Source of the DNA: Streptomyces yangpuensis
GTDB lineage: Bacteria; Actinomycetota; Actinomycetes; Streptomycetales; Streptomycetaceae
Reading direction: 5' to 3'
Assembly: GCF_001005295.1 (NCBI RefSeq)
Contig: NZ_LBMK01000001.1
Span: 743,945 to 807,944, forward strand
Length of the DNA: 64,000 nucleotides
Position numbers and translations under genes: made by a program. The notes under the pieces were generated by a model that did not search any database, had not been told where the DNA came from, and was given only the letters and a program-made list of their open reading frames with translations. This document shows positions 52,474-61,258 of this stretch, in pieces. Position 1 is the stretch's first letter, and each line of letters opens with the position of its first letter.

Positions 52474-53286
52474 TCAGCCCCGGACTCCGCAGAGGTGCAG
52501 CAGCGCGGCGACACCGCGGTACGGATCGCTGCGGCCCGCACGGTCCTCGGCGGCCAGCAGCCGCTCCAGCTCCTCGTCGGGCGGCAGCACCTCGCCGGCC
52601 TCGGTGCCGTCCGTGAAGACGCGTACGCCGTACCAGGCCTGCAGCGGCGCGCCGATCCCCGACAGCGTCGCGGTCAGCTCCGACAGCCGGTCGGCGCGGA
52701 CGTCCAGGCCCAGCCGGTTCGTGTAGTCGGTGCTGTCGAAGGCGGCCAGCGCGCCCTGCCAGTCGCCGTCCAGCCCGTGCCGCATGGCGAGCGCGTCGCC
52801 GTTGCGCACCAGCAGGGACAGCAGCCCACCCGGGGCCAGCATCCGGGCCAGCCCGGCGAGCATGGCGTCCGGCTCGGGCACGTACATCAGCACCCCGTGG
52901 CACAGCACCACGTCGAAGCTGCCCGGCAGGAAATGGGCGCCGGTCTCGCGCCCGTCCCCTTCCAGCAGCTTGACCCGGTCCCGGATCCCGGCGGGCTCCA
53001 CGGCCAGCGCCTCACGGGCGACGTCCAGCATCCCCGGATCCTGCTCCAGACCGGTCACCATGTGCCCGGCGCGGGCGAGGCGCAGCGCCTGGGTTCCCTG
53101 GCCCATGCCGACATCGAGGACGCGCAGCCGCTGCCCCACGGGGAAGCGCTGCGCGATCTGCTCGTCGACCTGTCGGCCCACGAGTTCCTGACGGACGGCG
53201 TTGCGCAGTCCGCCCAGGCCCTCGAGCCACAGCCGTGCCCCCTCGGCAAAACCTTCCCCCGACGCGCCGGGCGTCCCTCCGCTCAG
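52474..53286 (-). CDS. Class I SAM-dependent methyltransferase, probable CTG start
   Basis: A 270-residue methyltransferase: motif I VLDVGMGQGTQALRLARAG, acidic motif II (VTGLEQDPGML), GDGRET, VVLCHGVLMYVPEPDAMLAGLARMLAPGGLLSLLV. It is of the CmoM/UbiG-like class; substrate unknown. No ATG/GTG/TTG exists in frame near the expected N-terminus. A CTG at 53286 overlaps the DUF3043 stop as CTGA, with GGGGA just upstream, mirroring the ATGA/GTGA overlaps elsewhere, so I take CTG as the start. Confidence 0.8.
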   Translation of the reverse strand: MSGGTPGASGEGFAEGARLWLEGLGGLRNAVRQELVGRQVDEQIAQRFPVGQRLRVLDVGMGQGTQALRLARAGHMVTGLEQDPGMLDVAREALAVEPAGIRDRVKLLEGDGRETGAHFLPGSFDVVLCHGVLMYVPEPDAMLAGLARMLAPGGLLSLLVRNGDALAMRHGLDGDWQGALAAFDSTDYTNRLGLDVRADRLSELTATLSGIGAPLQAWYGVRVFTDGTEAGEVLPPDEELERLLAAEDRAGRSDPYRGVAALLHLCGVRG

Positions 53287-53882
53287 GGCCGTTCCCCGCG
53301 CTTGACCTGCGGCTTCGGCAGGCGCAGCCGACGCATCTGCAGGGTGCGCATGAGGCCGTAGGCGACGGCGCCGCGGCGCGGCTCGTTCGGGAAGCGCGTG
53401 GTGAGCGCCTTGCGCAGGCGGAACACCAGACCGATGGAGTCGAGGATGATCAGCGCGATCACGGCGAGCCACAGCAGCAGCGCGATGTTCTGGATCGCGG
53501 GCTGGCGGACCATGCTGAGCACGAGGATCACGACGGCCAGCGGCAGGAACATCTCGGCGACCGAGAAGCGGGAGTCCACGAAGTCGCGGACGAACCTGCG
53601 GACGGGACCCTTGTCCCGGGTCGGCAGGTACCGCTCGTCGCCGTTGGCCAGCGCCTCGCGCTGCTTGGCCATCTCGGCGCGGCGACGCTCGCGGGCTCGC
53701 TTCGCGTCCTCCTTGCGGTTGCCGGTCGAGGCCACCACGGCCTTGCGCTGCGACTGGGCCACGGAGCGCTTCGGCGTAGGGCGGCCCTTCGGGGCCTGCG
53801 GGTCACGGGGCTGCGAGAGGTCGGCGCTCACCTTGTCGGTGGCGGCGGCCTTCTCTTCCTTGGAGGAGCGGCTACCAAACAC
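53283..53882 (-). CDS. DUF3043-domain membrane protein
   Basis: A 199-residue actinobacterial DUF3043 protein. A long basic, Ala/Lys/Arg-rich N-terminus (KGRPTPKRSVAQSQRKAVVASTGNRKEDAKRARERRRAEMAKQREALANGDERYLPTRDKGPVRRFVRDFVDSRFSVAEMF) leads into two transmembrane helices (LPLAVVILVLSMV and IALLLWLAVIALIILDSIGLVF). GTG 53882. Family function unknown. Divergent from pspA, and translationally coupled to the methyltransferase. Confidence 0.87.
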   Translation of the reverse strand: MFGSRSSKEEKAAATDKVSADLSQPRDPQAPKGRPTPKRSVAQSQRKAVVASTGNRKEDAKRARERRRAEMAKQREALANGDERYLPTRDKGPVRRFVRDFVDSRFSVAEMFLPLAVVILVLSMVRQPAIQNIALLLWLAVIALIILDSIGLVFRLRKALTTRFPNEPRRGAVAYGLMRTLQMRRLRLPKPQVKRGERP

Positions 53883-54161
53883 AAAACCCAAGCCTACGTG
53901 GTTGCGGGCACGGGCCCCACCCCGGCGGGGAACGATCCGGCAACGGCGGGCGTCCTTCCCTGTGCACGGTCCGAGCGGCGGGCCCGCCTCCGTACGGCCG
54001 GGGCTCATCTACTCCTCACGCCTGATACGGGGCGGGCAGAGTCGTCCTGGAGGAGGAGCGCATCCGTCCTCGAACAGTGCGGTAATGGAGACAGGGCCCG
54101 TACTGTGGGTTCTGTCGGTGATCTGGAGCACAGTCCGTCTAGAAGGGGGCGCGCGAAGCCC

Positions 54162-54956
54162 ATGAGCGGTGTCATGAAGCGTATGGGGATGATCTTCCGC
54201 GCGAAGGCGAACAAGGCCCTTGACCGGGCCGAGGACCCGCGCGAAACCCTCGACTACTCGTACCAGAAGCAGCTCGAACTGCTGCAGAAGGTGCGCCGCG
54301 GCGTCGCCGACGTGGCGACGTCCCGCAAGCGCCTCGAACTGCAGCTGAACCAGCTGCAGGGCCAGTCCGCCAAGCTGGAGGACCAGGGCCGCAAGGCGCT
54401 CGCCCTGGGCCGCGAGGACCTGGCCCGTGAGGCCCTGTCCCGTCGCGCCTCGCTCCAGCAGCAGGTCAGCGACCTGGAGGTGCAGCACCAGACCCTCCAG
54501 GGCGAGGAGGAGAAGCTGACGCTGGCCGCGCAGCGGCTCCAGGCGAAGGTGGACGCCTTCCGCACGAAGAAGGAGACCATCAAGGCCACCTACACCGCCG
54601 CCCAGGCCCAGACCCGGATCGCGGAGTCCTTCTCCGGCATCTCCGAGGAGATGAGCGACGTCGGCCTGGCCATCCAGCGGGCCGAGGACAAGACCGCCCA
54701 GCTGCAGGCCCGCGCCGGTGCGATCGACGAGCTGCTGGCCTCCGGCGCGCTCGACGACCAGAGCGGCCTCGGCTCCAAGGACGACATCCAGGCCGAGCTG
54801 GACCGCCTGTCGGGCGGTACGGACGTGGAGCTGGAACTCCAGCGGATGAAGGCGGAGCTGGCCGGCGGCCCGTCCGCGCAGCAGCAGGCCCTTGAGGGCG
54901 GCGCCCAGGGCAACGCCCAGCAGCCTCAGACCCAGCACCGGTTCGACAAGCAGTAG
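54162..54956 (+). CDS. pspA: PspA/IM30-family protein
   Basis: A 264-residue coiled-coil PspA homologue: MKRMGMIFRAKANKALDRAEDPRETLDYSYQKQLELLQKVRRGVADV (amphipathic N-terminal membrane-sensing helix and PspA signature) followed by long heptad-rich helices (RASLQQQVSDLEVQHQTLQGEEEKLTLAAQRLQAKVDAFRTKKE) and a Gly/Gln tail. PspA/Vipp1 proteins form ESCRT-III-like assemblies that protect the cytoplasmic membrane. ATG 54162. pspAA follows after 13 bp. Confidence 0.93.
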   Translation: MSGVMKRMGMIFRAKANKALDRAEDPRETLDYSYQKQLELLQKVRRGVADVATSRKRLELQLNQLQGQSAKLEDQGRKALALGREDLAREALSRRASLQQQVSDLEVQHQTLQGEEEKLTLAAQRLQAKVDAFRTKKETIKATYTAAQAQTRIAESFSGISEEMSDVGLAIQRAEDKTAQLQARAGAIDELLASGALDDQSGLGSKDDIQAELDRLSGGTDVELELQRMKAELAGGPSAQQQALEGGAQGNAQQPQTQHRFDKQ

Positions 54957-54969
54957 GACGGGGCCCGTC

Positions 54970-55248
54970 ATGATCGTTCGCATCATGGGGGAAGGCCAGC
55001 TGGACGTGGCCGACGGTCATTTCGCCGAGCTCAACTCGCTGGACGACGAGCTGCTCGCGGAGATGGAGGGCGGTGACGAGGCCGGCTTCCGGCGCACCCT
55101 CGGGGCGCTGCTGGAAGCGGTCCGCCGGCTGGGCGAGCCCCTCCCGGACGACGCCCTGGAGCCGTCCGAGCTGATCCTGCCGGCGCCCGACGCGAGCCTC
55201 GACGAGGTCCGGGAGATGCTCAGCGACGACGGCCTGATCCCGGGCTGA
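54970..55248 (+). CDS. pspAA: PspA-associated protein PspAA
   Basis: A 92-residue acidic protein (MIVRIMGEGQLDVADGHFAELNSLDDELLAEMEGGDEAGFRRTLGALLEAVRRLG), matching the actinobacterial PspAA domain that is encoded next to pspA. It is thought to bind or modulate PspA assemblies. Co-transcribed with pspA; a 21-bp-arm hairpin follows. Confidence 0.87.
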   Translation: MIVRIMGEGQLDVADGHFAELNSLDDELLAEMEGGDEAGFRRTLGALLEAVRRLGEPLPDDALEPSELILPAPDASLDEVREMLSDDGLIPG

Positions 55249-55304
55249 CGGCGGGCGGCCCCGGACCGGAGTCCCCGGACCGGCCGGACCGGCCGGACGC
55301 ACCG

Positions 55305-55352
55305 ACACGACGACGGGCCCTCCCCGGGCAGGGGGAGGGCCCGTCGTCGTGT
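55305..55352. terminator. Bidirectional terminator after pspAA
   Basis: Perfect 21-bp arms starting ACACGACGACGGGCCC (55305-55325) and ending at 55352, with a 6-nt loop. Its right base touches the end of the convergent membrane gene. Confidence 0.87.
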
Positions 55353-55354
55353 GC

Positions 55355-56149
55355 TCAGTCCCGCCGAGTCGGCGGGCTCTCCGGCTCCGGCGGTTTCTCC
55401 GGGGACACCGGCCGCGGGTCCGGGGTGCCGCCGATGAAGTCCTCGAACCTGCGGCGCCGCCGCGTCCAGCGCCGGTCGTGGTGGAAGGCCCGCAGCCCGG
55501 CCTTGGCCCGCGCGCGTGGCCGGTTCACGTAGAACCGCTTCGCGTACGGAGAACCGGGCCGGGCCAGCCGGATCGCGCCGACCAGCGCCACGAAGGGGAT
55601 GACGACGCCGAAGAGGGCGGTGCGCGCCTTGCCCTTCCACAGGGCGATCAGGGCGAGACAGAAGTTGCCGGCCGCGTTCATGATGACCAGCCCGCGGCTC
55701 TGGCGCTCCTCGGGCGACAGGTCGTTCACCCCGAAGGGCACGAACCCGCCCAGGACCAGCGCCACCACCGCGGCCGTCACCACCACGATCTCCACGCTCT
55801 TGCGGCCCTGCTCGCTCCAGTAGACGTCGTCGAGGTGCAGGATCAGCGCGAACTCGTCCAGTACCAGACCCGCCCCCAGCCCGAAGATCACGGCCGAGAG
55901 GGCGGAGCCGAAGCCGTGCTGGGCACTGCCGATCGCCCCGAACCCGCCGATGATCACGAGGATGACGCCCGGCACCACGTGGTGGATGTGCAGGCCGCCC
56001 GGAGTGACGTTCTTGAAGGGGCCCCGCCCCGCCCGGATCATGCGGGTGATCACACGGGTGACCAGGAACGACATCACGAAGGAGATCAGGGCGAGCAGCA
56101 TGGGCAGCTTCCCCGGCTCGATGATGTTCCGATACCACCAGTGACCCAT
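55355..56149 (-). CDS. Integral membrane protein, function unknown
   Basis: A 264-residue protein with about seven helices. It starts MGHWWYRNIIEPGKLPMLLALISFVMSFLVTRVITRM, then has conserved-looking motifs FKNVTPGGLHIHHVVPGVILVIIGGFGAI and GAGLVLDEFALILHLDDVYWSEQG, with two His pairs and several Asp near membrane edges that could form a metal or phosphate site. The C-terminus is basic. This type is widely present in Streptomyces; I know no assigned function. Divergent from cobS with a 70-bp gap. Confidence 0.7.
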   Translation of the reverse strand: MGHWWYRNIIEPGKLPMLLALISFVMSFLVTRVITRMIRAGRGPFKNVTPGGLHIHHVVPGVILVIIGGFGAIGSAQHGFGSALSAVIFGLGAGLVLDEFALILHLDDVYWSEQGRKSVEIVVVTAAVVALVLGGFVPFGVNDLSPEERQSRGLVIMNAAGNFCLALIALWKGKARTALFGVVIPFVALVGAIRLARPGSPYAKRFYVNRPRARAKAGLRAFHHDRRWTRRRRRFEDFIGGTPDPRPVSPEKPPEPESPPTRRD

Positions 56150-56189
56150 CCCACTGACTCCCTGTTTGGACCGTAATGGGTAATTTACC

Positions 56190-56219
56190 GTCCGTTCCGA
56201 GCGGGTAGCGTTCGCGCCG
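56190..56219 (+). promoter_or_regulatory. Possible leaderless promoter of cobS
   Basis: TTTACC and TAGCGT hexamers are separated by 16 bp, and TAGCGT ends 8 bp before the cobS ATG, which would put the transcription start at or next to the start codon. No ribosome site precedes the ATG, consistent with leaderless translation. Confidence 0.4.
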
Positions 56220-57041
56220 ATGACAGATTCGTTCGACGAACCGACCCCGACGCCGCCCGCGGAACGTGCCTCGTTCCCCGACGGCGTCCGCTTCGCCTTC
56301 GGCACCCTCACGGTGCTGCCCGCCCGCATCACCCGCTGGGACCGCCCCGCGGCCCGCACCGGAATGGCCTGCGCCCCGCTCGCCGGACTGGTCGTCGGCG
56401 TGCTCGCGGCCGTCCCCGGAGCGCTGCTCCTGCTGCTCGGCGGGGGACCGCTGCTCGCGGCGGCCGTCACCGTCGCCGTACCGGCCGCCCTGACCCGCGG
56501 TCTGCACCTCGACGGGCTCGCCGACACGGCGGACGGCCTGGGCAGCGCCAAACCGGCCGACGAGGCACTGCGCATCATGAAGAAGTCCGACATCGGGCCC
56601 TTCGGCGTGATCGCCCTGGTGATCGTCCTGCTCGTGCAGACGGCCGCCCTTGCGGAGCTGTTCGCCGACAGCTGGGTCCGCGGCGCCCTCGCCGTCGTCG
56701 TCGCCGCCGTCACGGCCCGCCTCGCCATGACCCTCGCCTCCCGCGAAGGCGTTCCGCCCGCCCGGCCCGAAGGACTCGGCGCCGCGGTCGCCGGGGTCGT
56801 CCCGCGCCCGGCCGCCGCCGCCCTCGCCGCCCTCGTCACCGTCGCCGCCGCGGCGGCCGCCCTCCCGGCCGGCCTGCCCGCCGCGGCCCGGTCCGCGGCG
56901 GCGGTCCTCGCAGCCCTGCTCGTCGCGGAGGTCCTGCTCCGCCGCTGCGTACGCCGCTTCGACGGGGTCACCGGCGACGTCTTCGGAGCCCTGGCCGAGG
57001 TCGCGGCGACCACCGCGCTCATCGTCCTCGCCCTCGGCTGA
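56220..57041 (+). CDS. cobS: Adenosylcobinamide-GDP ribazoletransferase CobS
   Basis: A 273-residue membrane enzyme joining adenosylcobinamide-GDP and alpha-ribazole to finish cobalamin. Conserved N-terminal FAFGTLTVLPAR, the Asp-rich motif TRGLHLDGLADTADGLGS, ALRIMKKSDIGPFGVIALV and the C-terminal RRFDGVTGDVFGALAEV are intact, with about seven helices. ATG 56220; no clear ribosome site, so translation may be leaderless. Its partners cobT and cobU lie 3-6 kb away on the other strand. Confidence 0.95.
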   Translation: MTDSFDEPTPTPPAERASFPDGVRFAFGTLTVLPARITRWDRPAARTGMACAPLAGLVVGVLAAVPGALLLLLGGGPLLAAAVTVAVPAALTRGLHLDGLADTADGLGSAKPADEALRIMKKSDIGPFGVIALVIVLLVQTAALAELFADSWVRGALAVVVAAVTARLAMTLASREGVPPARPEGLGAAVAGVVPRPAAAALAALVTVAAAAAALPAGLPAAARSAAAVLAALLVAEVLLRRCVRRFDGVTGDVFGALAEVAATTALIVLALG

Positions 57042-57132
57042 GGCACCTCCGGCGAGGCGGGACCCCGGCCGGCCCGGAACCGCCCCGACGGGCTCGCGGC
57101 CGGCCCGGAACCGGCCCGCGTACGCTCACCCC

Positions 57133-57882
57133 GTGGACCACACTCCGACGGACCTGCCCTCCGCCGCGCCCGGCACGCCCACCGGGCCCATCAAGGTGCT
57201 GCTCGCCGACGACCAGGCCCTGCTGCGCAGCGCCTTCAAGGTGCTCGTCGACTCCGAACCCGACATGGAGGTCGTGGGGGAGGCCTCCGACGGGGCGCAG
57301 GCCTTCGCGCTCGCCCGGCGGGAACGCCCCGACGTCGTGCTGATGGACATCCGGATGCCCGGCACCGACGGGCTCGCCGCCACCCGCATGATCAGCGACG
57401 ACCCGGAACTCGCCGCCGTGCGCGTGGTGATGCTGACGACCTTCGAGGTGGACGAGTACGTGGTCTCCGCGCTGCGGGCGGGCGCCTCTGGCTTCCTCGG
57501 CAAGGGCGCCGAGCCCGAGGAACTCCTCAACGCCATCCGTGTCGCCGCCGCCGGCGAGGCCCTGCTCTCCCCGGCCGCCACCAAGGGGCTCATCGCCACC
57601 TTCCTCGCCCAGGGCGGGGGCGCCGACCCGGCCGCCGCCGGCGCCTCGGCCGGGATGCACGCGGAGCGGCTCGCCGCGCTGACCGTCCGGGAGCGCGAGG
57701 TCCTCGTCCACGTCGCCGCCGGGCTGTCCAACGACGGCATCGCCGGACGGCTGGAGGTCAGCCCCCTCACCGTCAAGACGCACGTGAACCGGGCCATGGC
57801 CAAGCTCGGCGCCCGCGACCGGGCCCAATTGGTGGTCATCGCCTACGAATCGGGACTTGTCCGGCCCCGCGTGGAGCAGTGA
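57133..57882 (+). CDS. NarL/FixJ-family response regulator (orphan)
   Basis: A 249-residue response regulator. Receiver: IKVLLADDQALLRSAFKVLV (acidic pair), VVLMDIRMPGTDG (phospho-Asp), VVMLTTFE (Thr) and GFLGKGA (Lys); C-terminal LuxR-type HTH LTVREREVLVHVAAGLSNDGIAGRLEVSPLTVKTHVNRAMAKLGARDR. No kinase is adjacent; the only NarL-type kinase in the window is at 45810-47030, 10 kb away on the opposite strand. GTG 57133. It might regulate the RND permease gene that follows after 143 bp, but this is only positional. Confidence 0.92.
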   Translation: MDHTPTDLPSAAPGTPTGPIKVLLADDQALLRSAFKVLVDSEPDMEVVGEASDGAQAFALARRERPDVVLMDIRMPGTDGLAATRMISDDPELAAVRVVMLTTFEVDEYVVSALRAGASGFLGKGAEPEELLNAIRVAAAGEALLSPAATKGLIATFLAQGGGADPAAAGASAGMHAERLAALTVREREVLVHVAAGLSNDGIAGRLEVSPLTVKTHVNRAMAKLGARDRAQLVVIAYESGLVRPRVEQ

Positions 57883-58025
57883 GGGGCAGGAGCGGAGTAG
57901 TGCCGCGTACTACAGACGCGGTATGCCGCACATAAGGACGGCACCTGCGAGCGACGAAACGCCCCGGCCCCATGGGACAGGGTGGGAGTGCCCTCGGTTC
58001 GTCACTGCAGAGAGATCCCATACCC

Positions 58026-61000
58026 ATGTCCTGGCTGTCCCGCTTCAGCCTTGCCCAAAGGGCGTTGGTCGGCCTCGTGTCGATCGTCGCGCTCCTCTTC
58101 GGCGCCATAGCCATCCCGCAGCTCAAGCAGCAGCTGCTGCCCTCCATCGAACTCCCGATGGTGTCCGTGCTCGCGCCGTACCAGGGCGCCTCGCCCGACG
58201 TGGTGGAGAAGCAGGTCGTCGAACCGATCGAGGCCATGCTCAAGGGCGTCGACGGCATCACCGGCATCACCTCCACCGCCAGCGAGGGCAACGCCCTCAT
58301 CATGGCCACCTTCGACTACGGCGACAGCGGCACCAAGCAGCTCGTCGCCGACGTCCAGCAGGCCGTCAACCGGGCCCGCGTCCGGCTGCCCGGCGACGTG
58401 GACCCGCAGGTCGTGGCCGGTTCCACCGACGACATCCCGACGGTCGTCCTGGCCGTCACCGCCGACAAGGACCAGCAGGCGCTCGCCGACCAGCTGGAGA
58501 AGTCCGTCGTACCCGTCCTGTCGGACATCGACGGCGTCGGCCAGGTCAGCGTCGACGGCGTCCAGGACCTCCAGGTCACCGTGACCCCGGACGACGCCAG
58601 GCTCGCGGCCGCCGGTCTCGACGGCGCCGCCCTCGCCCAGGGCCTCCAGGCGGGCGGCGCCGCCGTCCCCGCCGGCTCCTTCGACGAGGCGGGCAAGAAC
58701 CGCACCGTCCGCGTGGGCAACGGCTTCACCTCCCTCGCCCAGGTCGAGGAGCTGCGCCTGAGCCCCGGCCCGGGCAAGCCGGCCGTCCGCCTCGGCGACG
58801 TCGCCACCGTCAAGCAGGAGCCGGCCAGGGCCGTCTCCATCACCCGCACCAACGGCAAGCCCAGCCTCGCCCTCGTCCTGACCATGGACAAGGACGGCAG
58901 CGCCGTCGCCATCTCCGACGCCGTCAGGGACAAGCTGCCCGAGCTGCGCTCCACCCTCGGCGCCGGCGCCGAGCTGACCGTGGTCAGCGACCAGGGCCCG
59001 GCCGTCGCCAAGTCCATCTCCAGCCTCACCACCGAGGGCATGCTCGGCCTGCTCTTCGCGGTGATCGTGATCCTGGTCTTCCTGGCGTCGCTGCGCTCGA
59101 CGCTGGTCACCGCGGTCTCCATCCCGCTGTCCGTGGTCCTCGCCCTCATCGTGCTGTGGACCCGCGACCTGTCGCTCAACATGCTGACCCTGGGCGCGCT
59201 GACCATCGCCATCGGCCGGGTCGTCGACGACTCGATCGTGGTCCTGGAGAACATCAAGCGCCACCTCGGCTACGGCGAGGAGCGCGAGGCCGCGATCATC
59301 ACCGCGGTCAGGGAGGTCGCCGGCGCGGTCACCTCCTCCACGCTCACCACCGTCGCCGTCTTCCTGCCCATCGGCCTCACCGGCGGCATGATCGGCGAGC
59401 TCTTCGGCTCCTTCTCGCTCACCGTCACCGCGGCCCTGCTGGCCTCGCTGCTCGTCTCGCTGACGGTCGTTCCGGTGCTCTCGTACTGGTTCCTCAGCGC
59501 CCCGAAGGGCGTCACGCCCGGGGACGCCGAGAGCGCCGCCAAGGCCCGGCGCGAGGCCGAGGAGAAGGAATCGCGCAGCCGACTCCAGCGCTTCTACGTA
59601 CGCGTCCTGGGCTTCGCCACCCGGCGCCGCCTGACCAGCGTGGCCATCGCGGTGGTCGTCCTCCTCGGCACCCTCGGCATGACCCCGATGCTGAAGACCA
59701 ACTTCTTCGACCAGGGCGAGCAGGACCTCCTGACGGTCAAGCAGGAGCTGGCCCCCGGCACCTCGCTGGCCGCCTCCGACGAGGCGAGCCGCAAGGTCGA
59801 GAAGGTCCTCGGCTCGGTCGACGGCGTCAAGAGCCACCAGGTCACCGTCGGCTCCTCCGGCTTCCTCGCTGCCTTCGGCGGCGGCACCGGCTCCAACCAG
59901 GCCTCCTACCAGGTCACCCTGAAGGACGCCGGCGACGCCGAGGCCGTGAAGAAGCGGATCGAGGAGCAGCTCGCCGCCCTCGACGGCATCGGCGAGACCC
60001 GCGTCGCGGCGGGCGACGCCTTCGGCAGCCAGAACCTCAGCGTGGTCGTCAAGGCCGGCGACGGCGAGGTCCTCGCCAAGGCCGCCGAGCAGGTCCGCGC
60101 CGAGGTGGCGAAGCTGGACAACGTCACCGACGTGCAGAGCGACCTGTCCCAGTCCGTGCCCCGGATCTCGGTGACCGCCACCCCCAGGGCGGCGGAGGCC
60201 GGCCTGAACCAGGCCGCGCTCGGCGCACTCGTCGCCCAGGCCGTACGGGGCAACCCGGCGGGCAAGGCCGTACTGGACGACACCGAGCGGGACATCGTCA
60301 TCAAGTCCGCGCAGCCGGCCACCACCCTGGCCGAGCTGCAGGCGCTCCCGGTCGGCCCGGTCCGGCTCGGCGACATCGCCGAGGTCAAGGAGGTTCCCGG
60401 CCCGGTCGCGATGACCCGGATCGACGGCGCCCGCGCCGCGACCATCACCGCCCGCCCGCAGGGCGACAACACCGGCGCGGTCAGCGCCGAGCTCCAGACG
60501 AAGCTCAAGGCCCTGGACCTGCCCGACGGCGCCACCGCCTCCATCGGCGGTGTCTCCGAGGACCAGGACGAGGCGTTCGGCTCGCTCGGCCTCGCCATGC
60601 TCGCGGCCATCGCGATCGTGTTCATGCTGCTGGTGGCGACCTTCCGGTCGCTCGTCCAGCCGCTGATCCTGCTGGTGTCCATCCCGTTCGCCGCGACCGG
60701 CGCGCTCGGTCTGCTCCTGGTCACCGGCACCCCCATGGGCGTCCCGGCGATGATCGGCATGCTGATGCTCATCGGCATCGTCGTCACCAACGCGATCGTC
60801 CTGATCGACCTCGTCAACCAGTACCGCGCCCAGGGCCTGGGCGTCGTCGAGGCGGTCGTCGAGGGCGGCCGGCACCGGCTGCGCCCGATTCTCATGACGG
60901 CCCTGGCGACGATCTTCGCCCTGCTGCCGATGGCGCTCGGCGTCACCGGCGAGGGCGGCTTCATCTCGCAGCCGCTCGCGGTGGTGGTGATCGGCGGCCT

Positions 61001-61151
61001 GGTCAGCTCGACCCTGCTGACGCTGCTCCTGGTGCCGACCCTCTACACGATGGTGGAACTCCGCAAGGAGCGCCGCCGCGCGAAGAAGGCCGCCCGCCTG
61101 ACGGCGGTCCCGCCGCAGGAGCAGGCGGAGGAGGCCCCGGCCAAGGTCTGA
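58026..61151 (+). CDS. RND-family efflux transporter permease
   Basis: A 1041-residue RND (HAE1/AcrB-like) permease with 12 predicted helices and two large extracytoplasmic loops: helix 1 RALVGLVSIVALLFGAIAIPQLKQQLLPSIELPMVSVLAPYQGASPDVVEKQV, helix 4 with the proton-relay Asp pair AIGRVVDDSIVVLENIKRH, and the second-half counterpart GIVVTNAIVLIDLVNQYRAQG. C-terminal charged tail. It has no adjacent adaptor (MFP) or outer-membrane channel gene, which a one-membrane actinobacterium would not need in the classical form. Substrate unknown; drug or lipid export are possibilities. ATG 58026. Confidence 0.9.
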   Translation: MSWLSRFSLAQRALVGLVSIVALLFGAIAIPQLKQQLLPSIELPMVSVLAPYQGASPDVVEKQVVEPIEAMLKGVDGITGITSTASEGNALIMATFDYGDSGTKQLVADVQQAVNRARVRLPGDVDPQVVAGSTDDIPTVVLAVTADKDQQALADQLEKSVVPVLSDIDGVGQVSVDGVQDLQVTVTPDDARLAAAGLDGAALAQGLQAGGAAVPAGSFDEAGKNRTVRVGNGFTSLAQVEELRLSPGPGKPAVRLGDVATVKQEPARAVSITRTNGKPSLALVLTMDKDGSAVAISDAVRDKLPELRSTLGAGAELTVVSDQGPAVAKSISSLTTEGMLGLLFAVIVILVFLASLRSTLVTAVSIPLSVVLALIVLWTRDLSLNMLTLGALTIAIGRVVDDSIVVLENIKRHLGYGEEREAAIITAVREVAGAVTSSTLTTVAVFLPIGLTGGMIGELFGSFSLTVTAALLASLLVSLTVVPVLSYWFLSAPKGVTPGDAESAAKARREAEEKESRSRLQRFYVRVLGFATRRRLTSVAIAVVVLLGTLGMTPMLKTNFFDQGEQDLLTVKQELAPGTSLAASDEASRKVEKVLGSVDGVKSHQVTVGSSGFLAAFGGGTGSNQASYQVTLKDAGDAEAVKKRIEEQLAALDGIGETRVAAGDAFGSQNLSVVVKAGDGEVLAKAAEQVRAEVAKLDNVTDVQSDLSQSVPRISVTATPRAAEAGLNQAALGALVAQAVRGNPAGKAVLDDTERDIVIKSAQPATTLAELQALPVGPVRLGDIAEVKEVPGPVAMTRIDGARAATITARPQGDNTGAVSAELQTKLKALDLPDGATASIGGVSEDQDEAFGSLGLAMLAAIAIVFMLLVATFRSLVQPLILLVSIPFAATGALGLLLVTGTPMGVPAMIGMLMLIGIVVTNAIVLIDLVNQYRAQGLGVVEAVVEGGRHRLRPILMTALATIFALLPMALGVTGEGGFISQPLAVVVIGGLVSSTLLTLLLVPTLYTMVELRKERRRAKKAARLTAVPPQEQAEEAPAKV

Positions 61152-61198
61152 CCGGTGGCGCGGGCCCACGGGGCCCGCGCCGTCCGGCGGCCGGAATC

Positions 61199-61240
61199 AC
61201 GAGGAAGGGTCGCCCCCGGCCGGGGGCGACCCTTCCTCGT
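61199..61240. terminator. 42-bp perfect palindrome terminator
   Basis: Perfect 21-bp arms ACGAGGAAGGGTCGCCCCCG.. (61199-61219) and its complement (61220-61240) with no loop bases, between the convergent RND and nadA genes. Confidence 0.87.
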
Positions 61241-61258
61241 ATGTCCGCTCCGTACCGG

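Noticed and set aside
49700..57050. Cobalamin riboswitch in front of cobT, cobU or cobS.
   Set aside because: No B12-box-like sequence was recognised in the short leaders of these genes.
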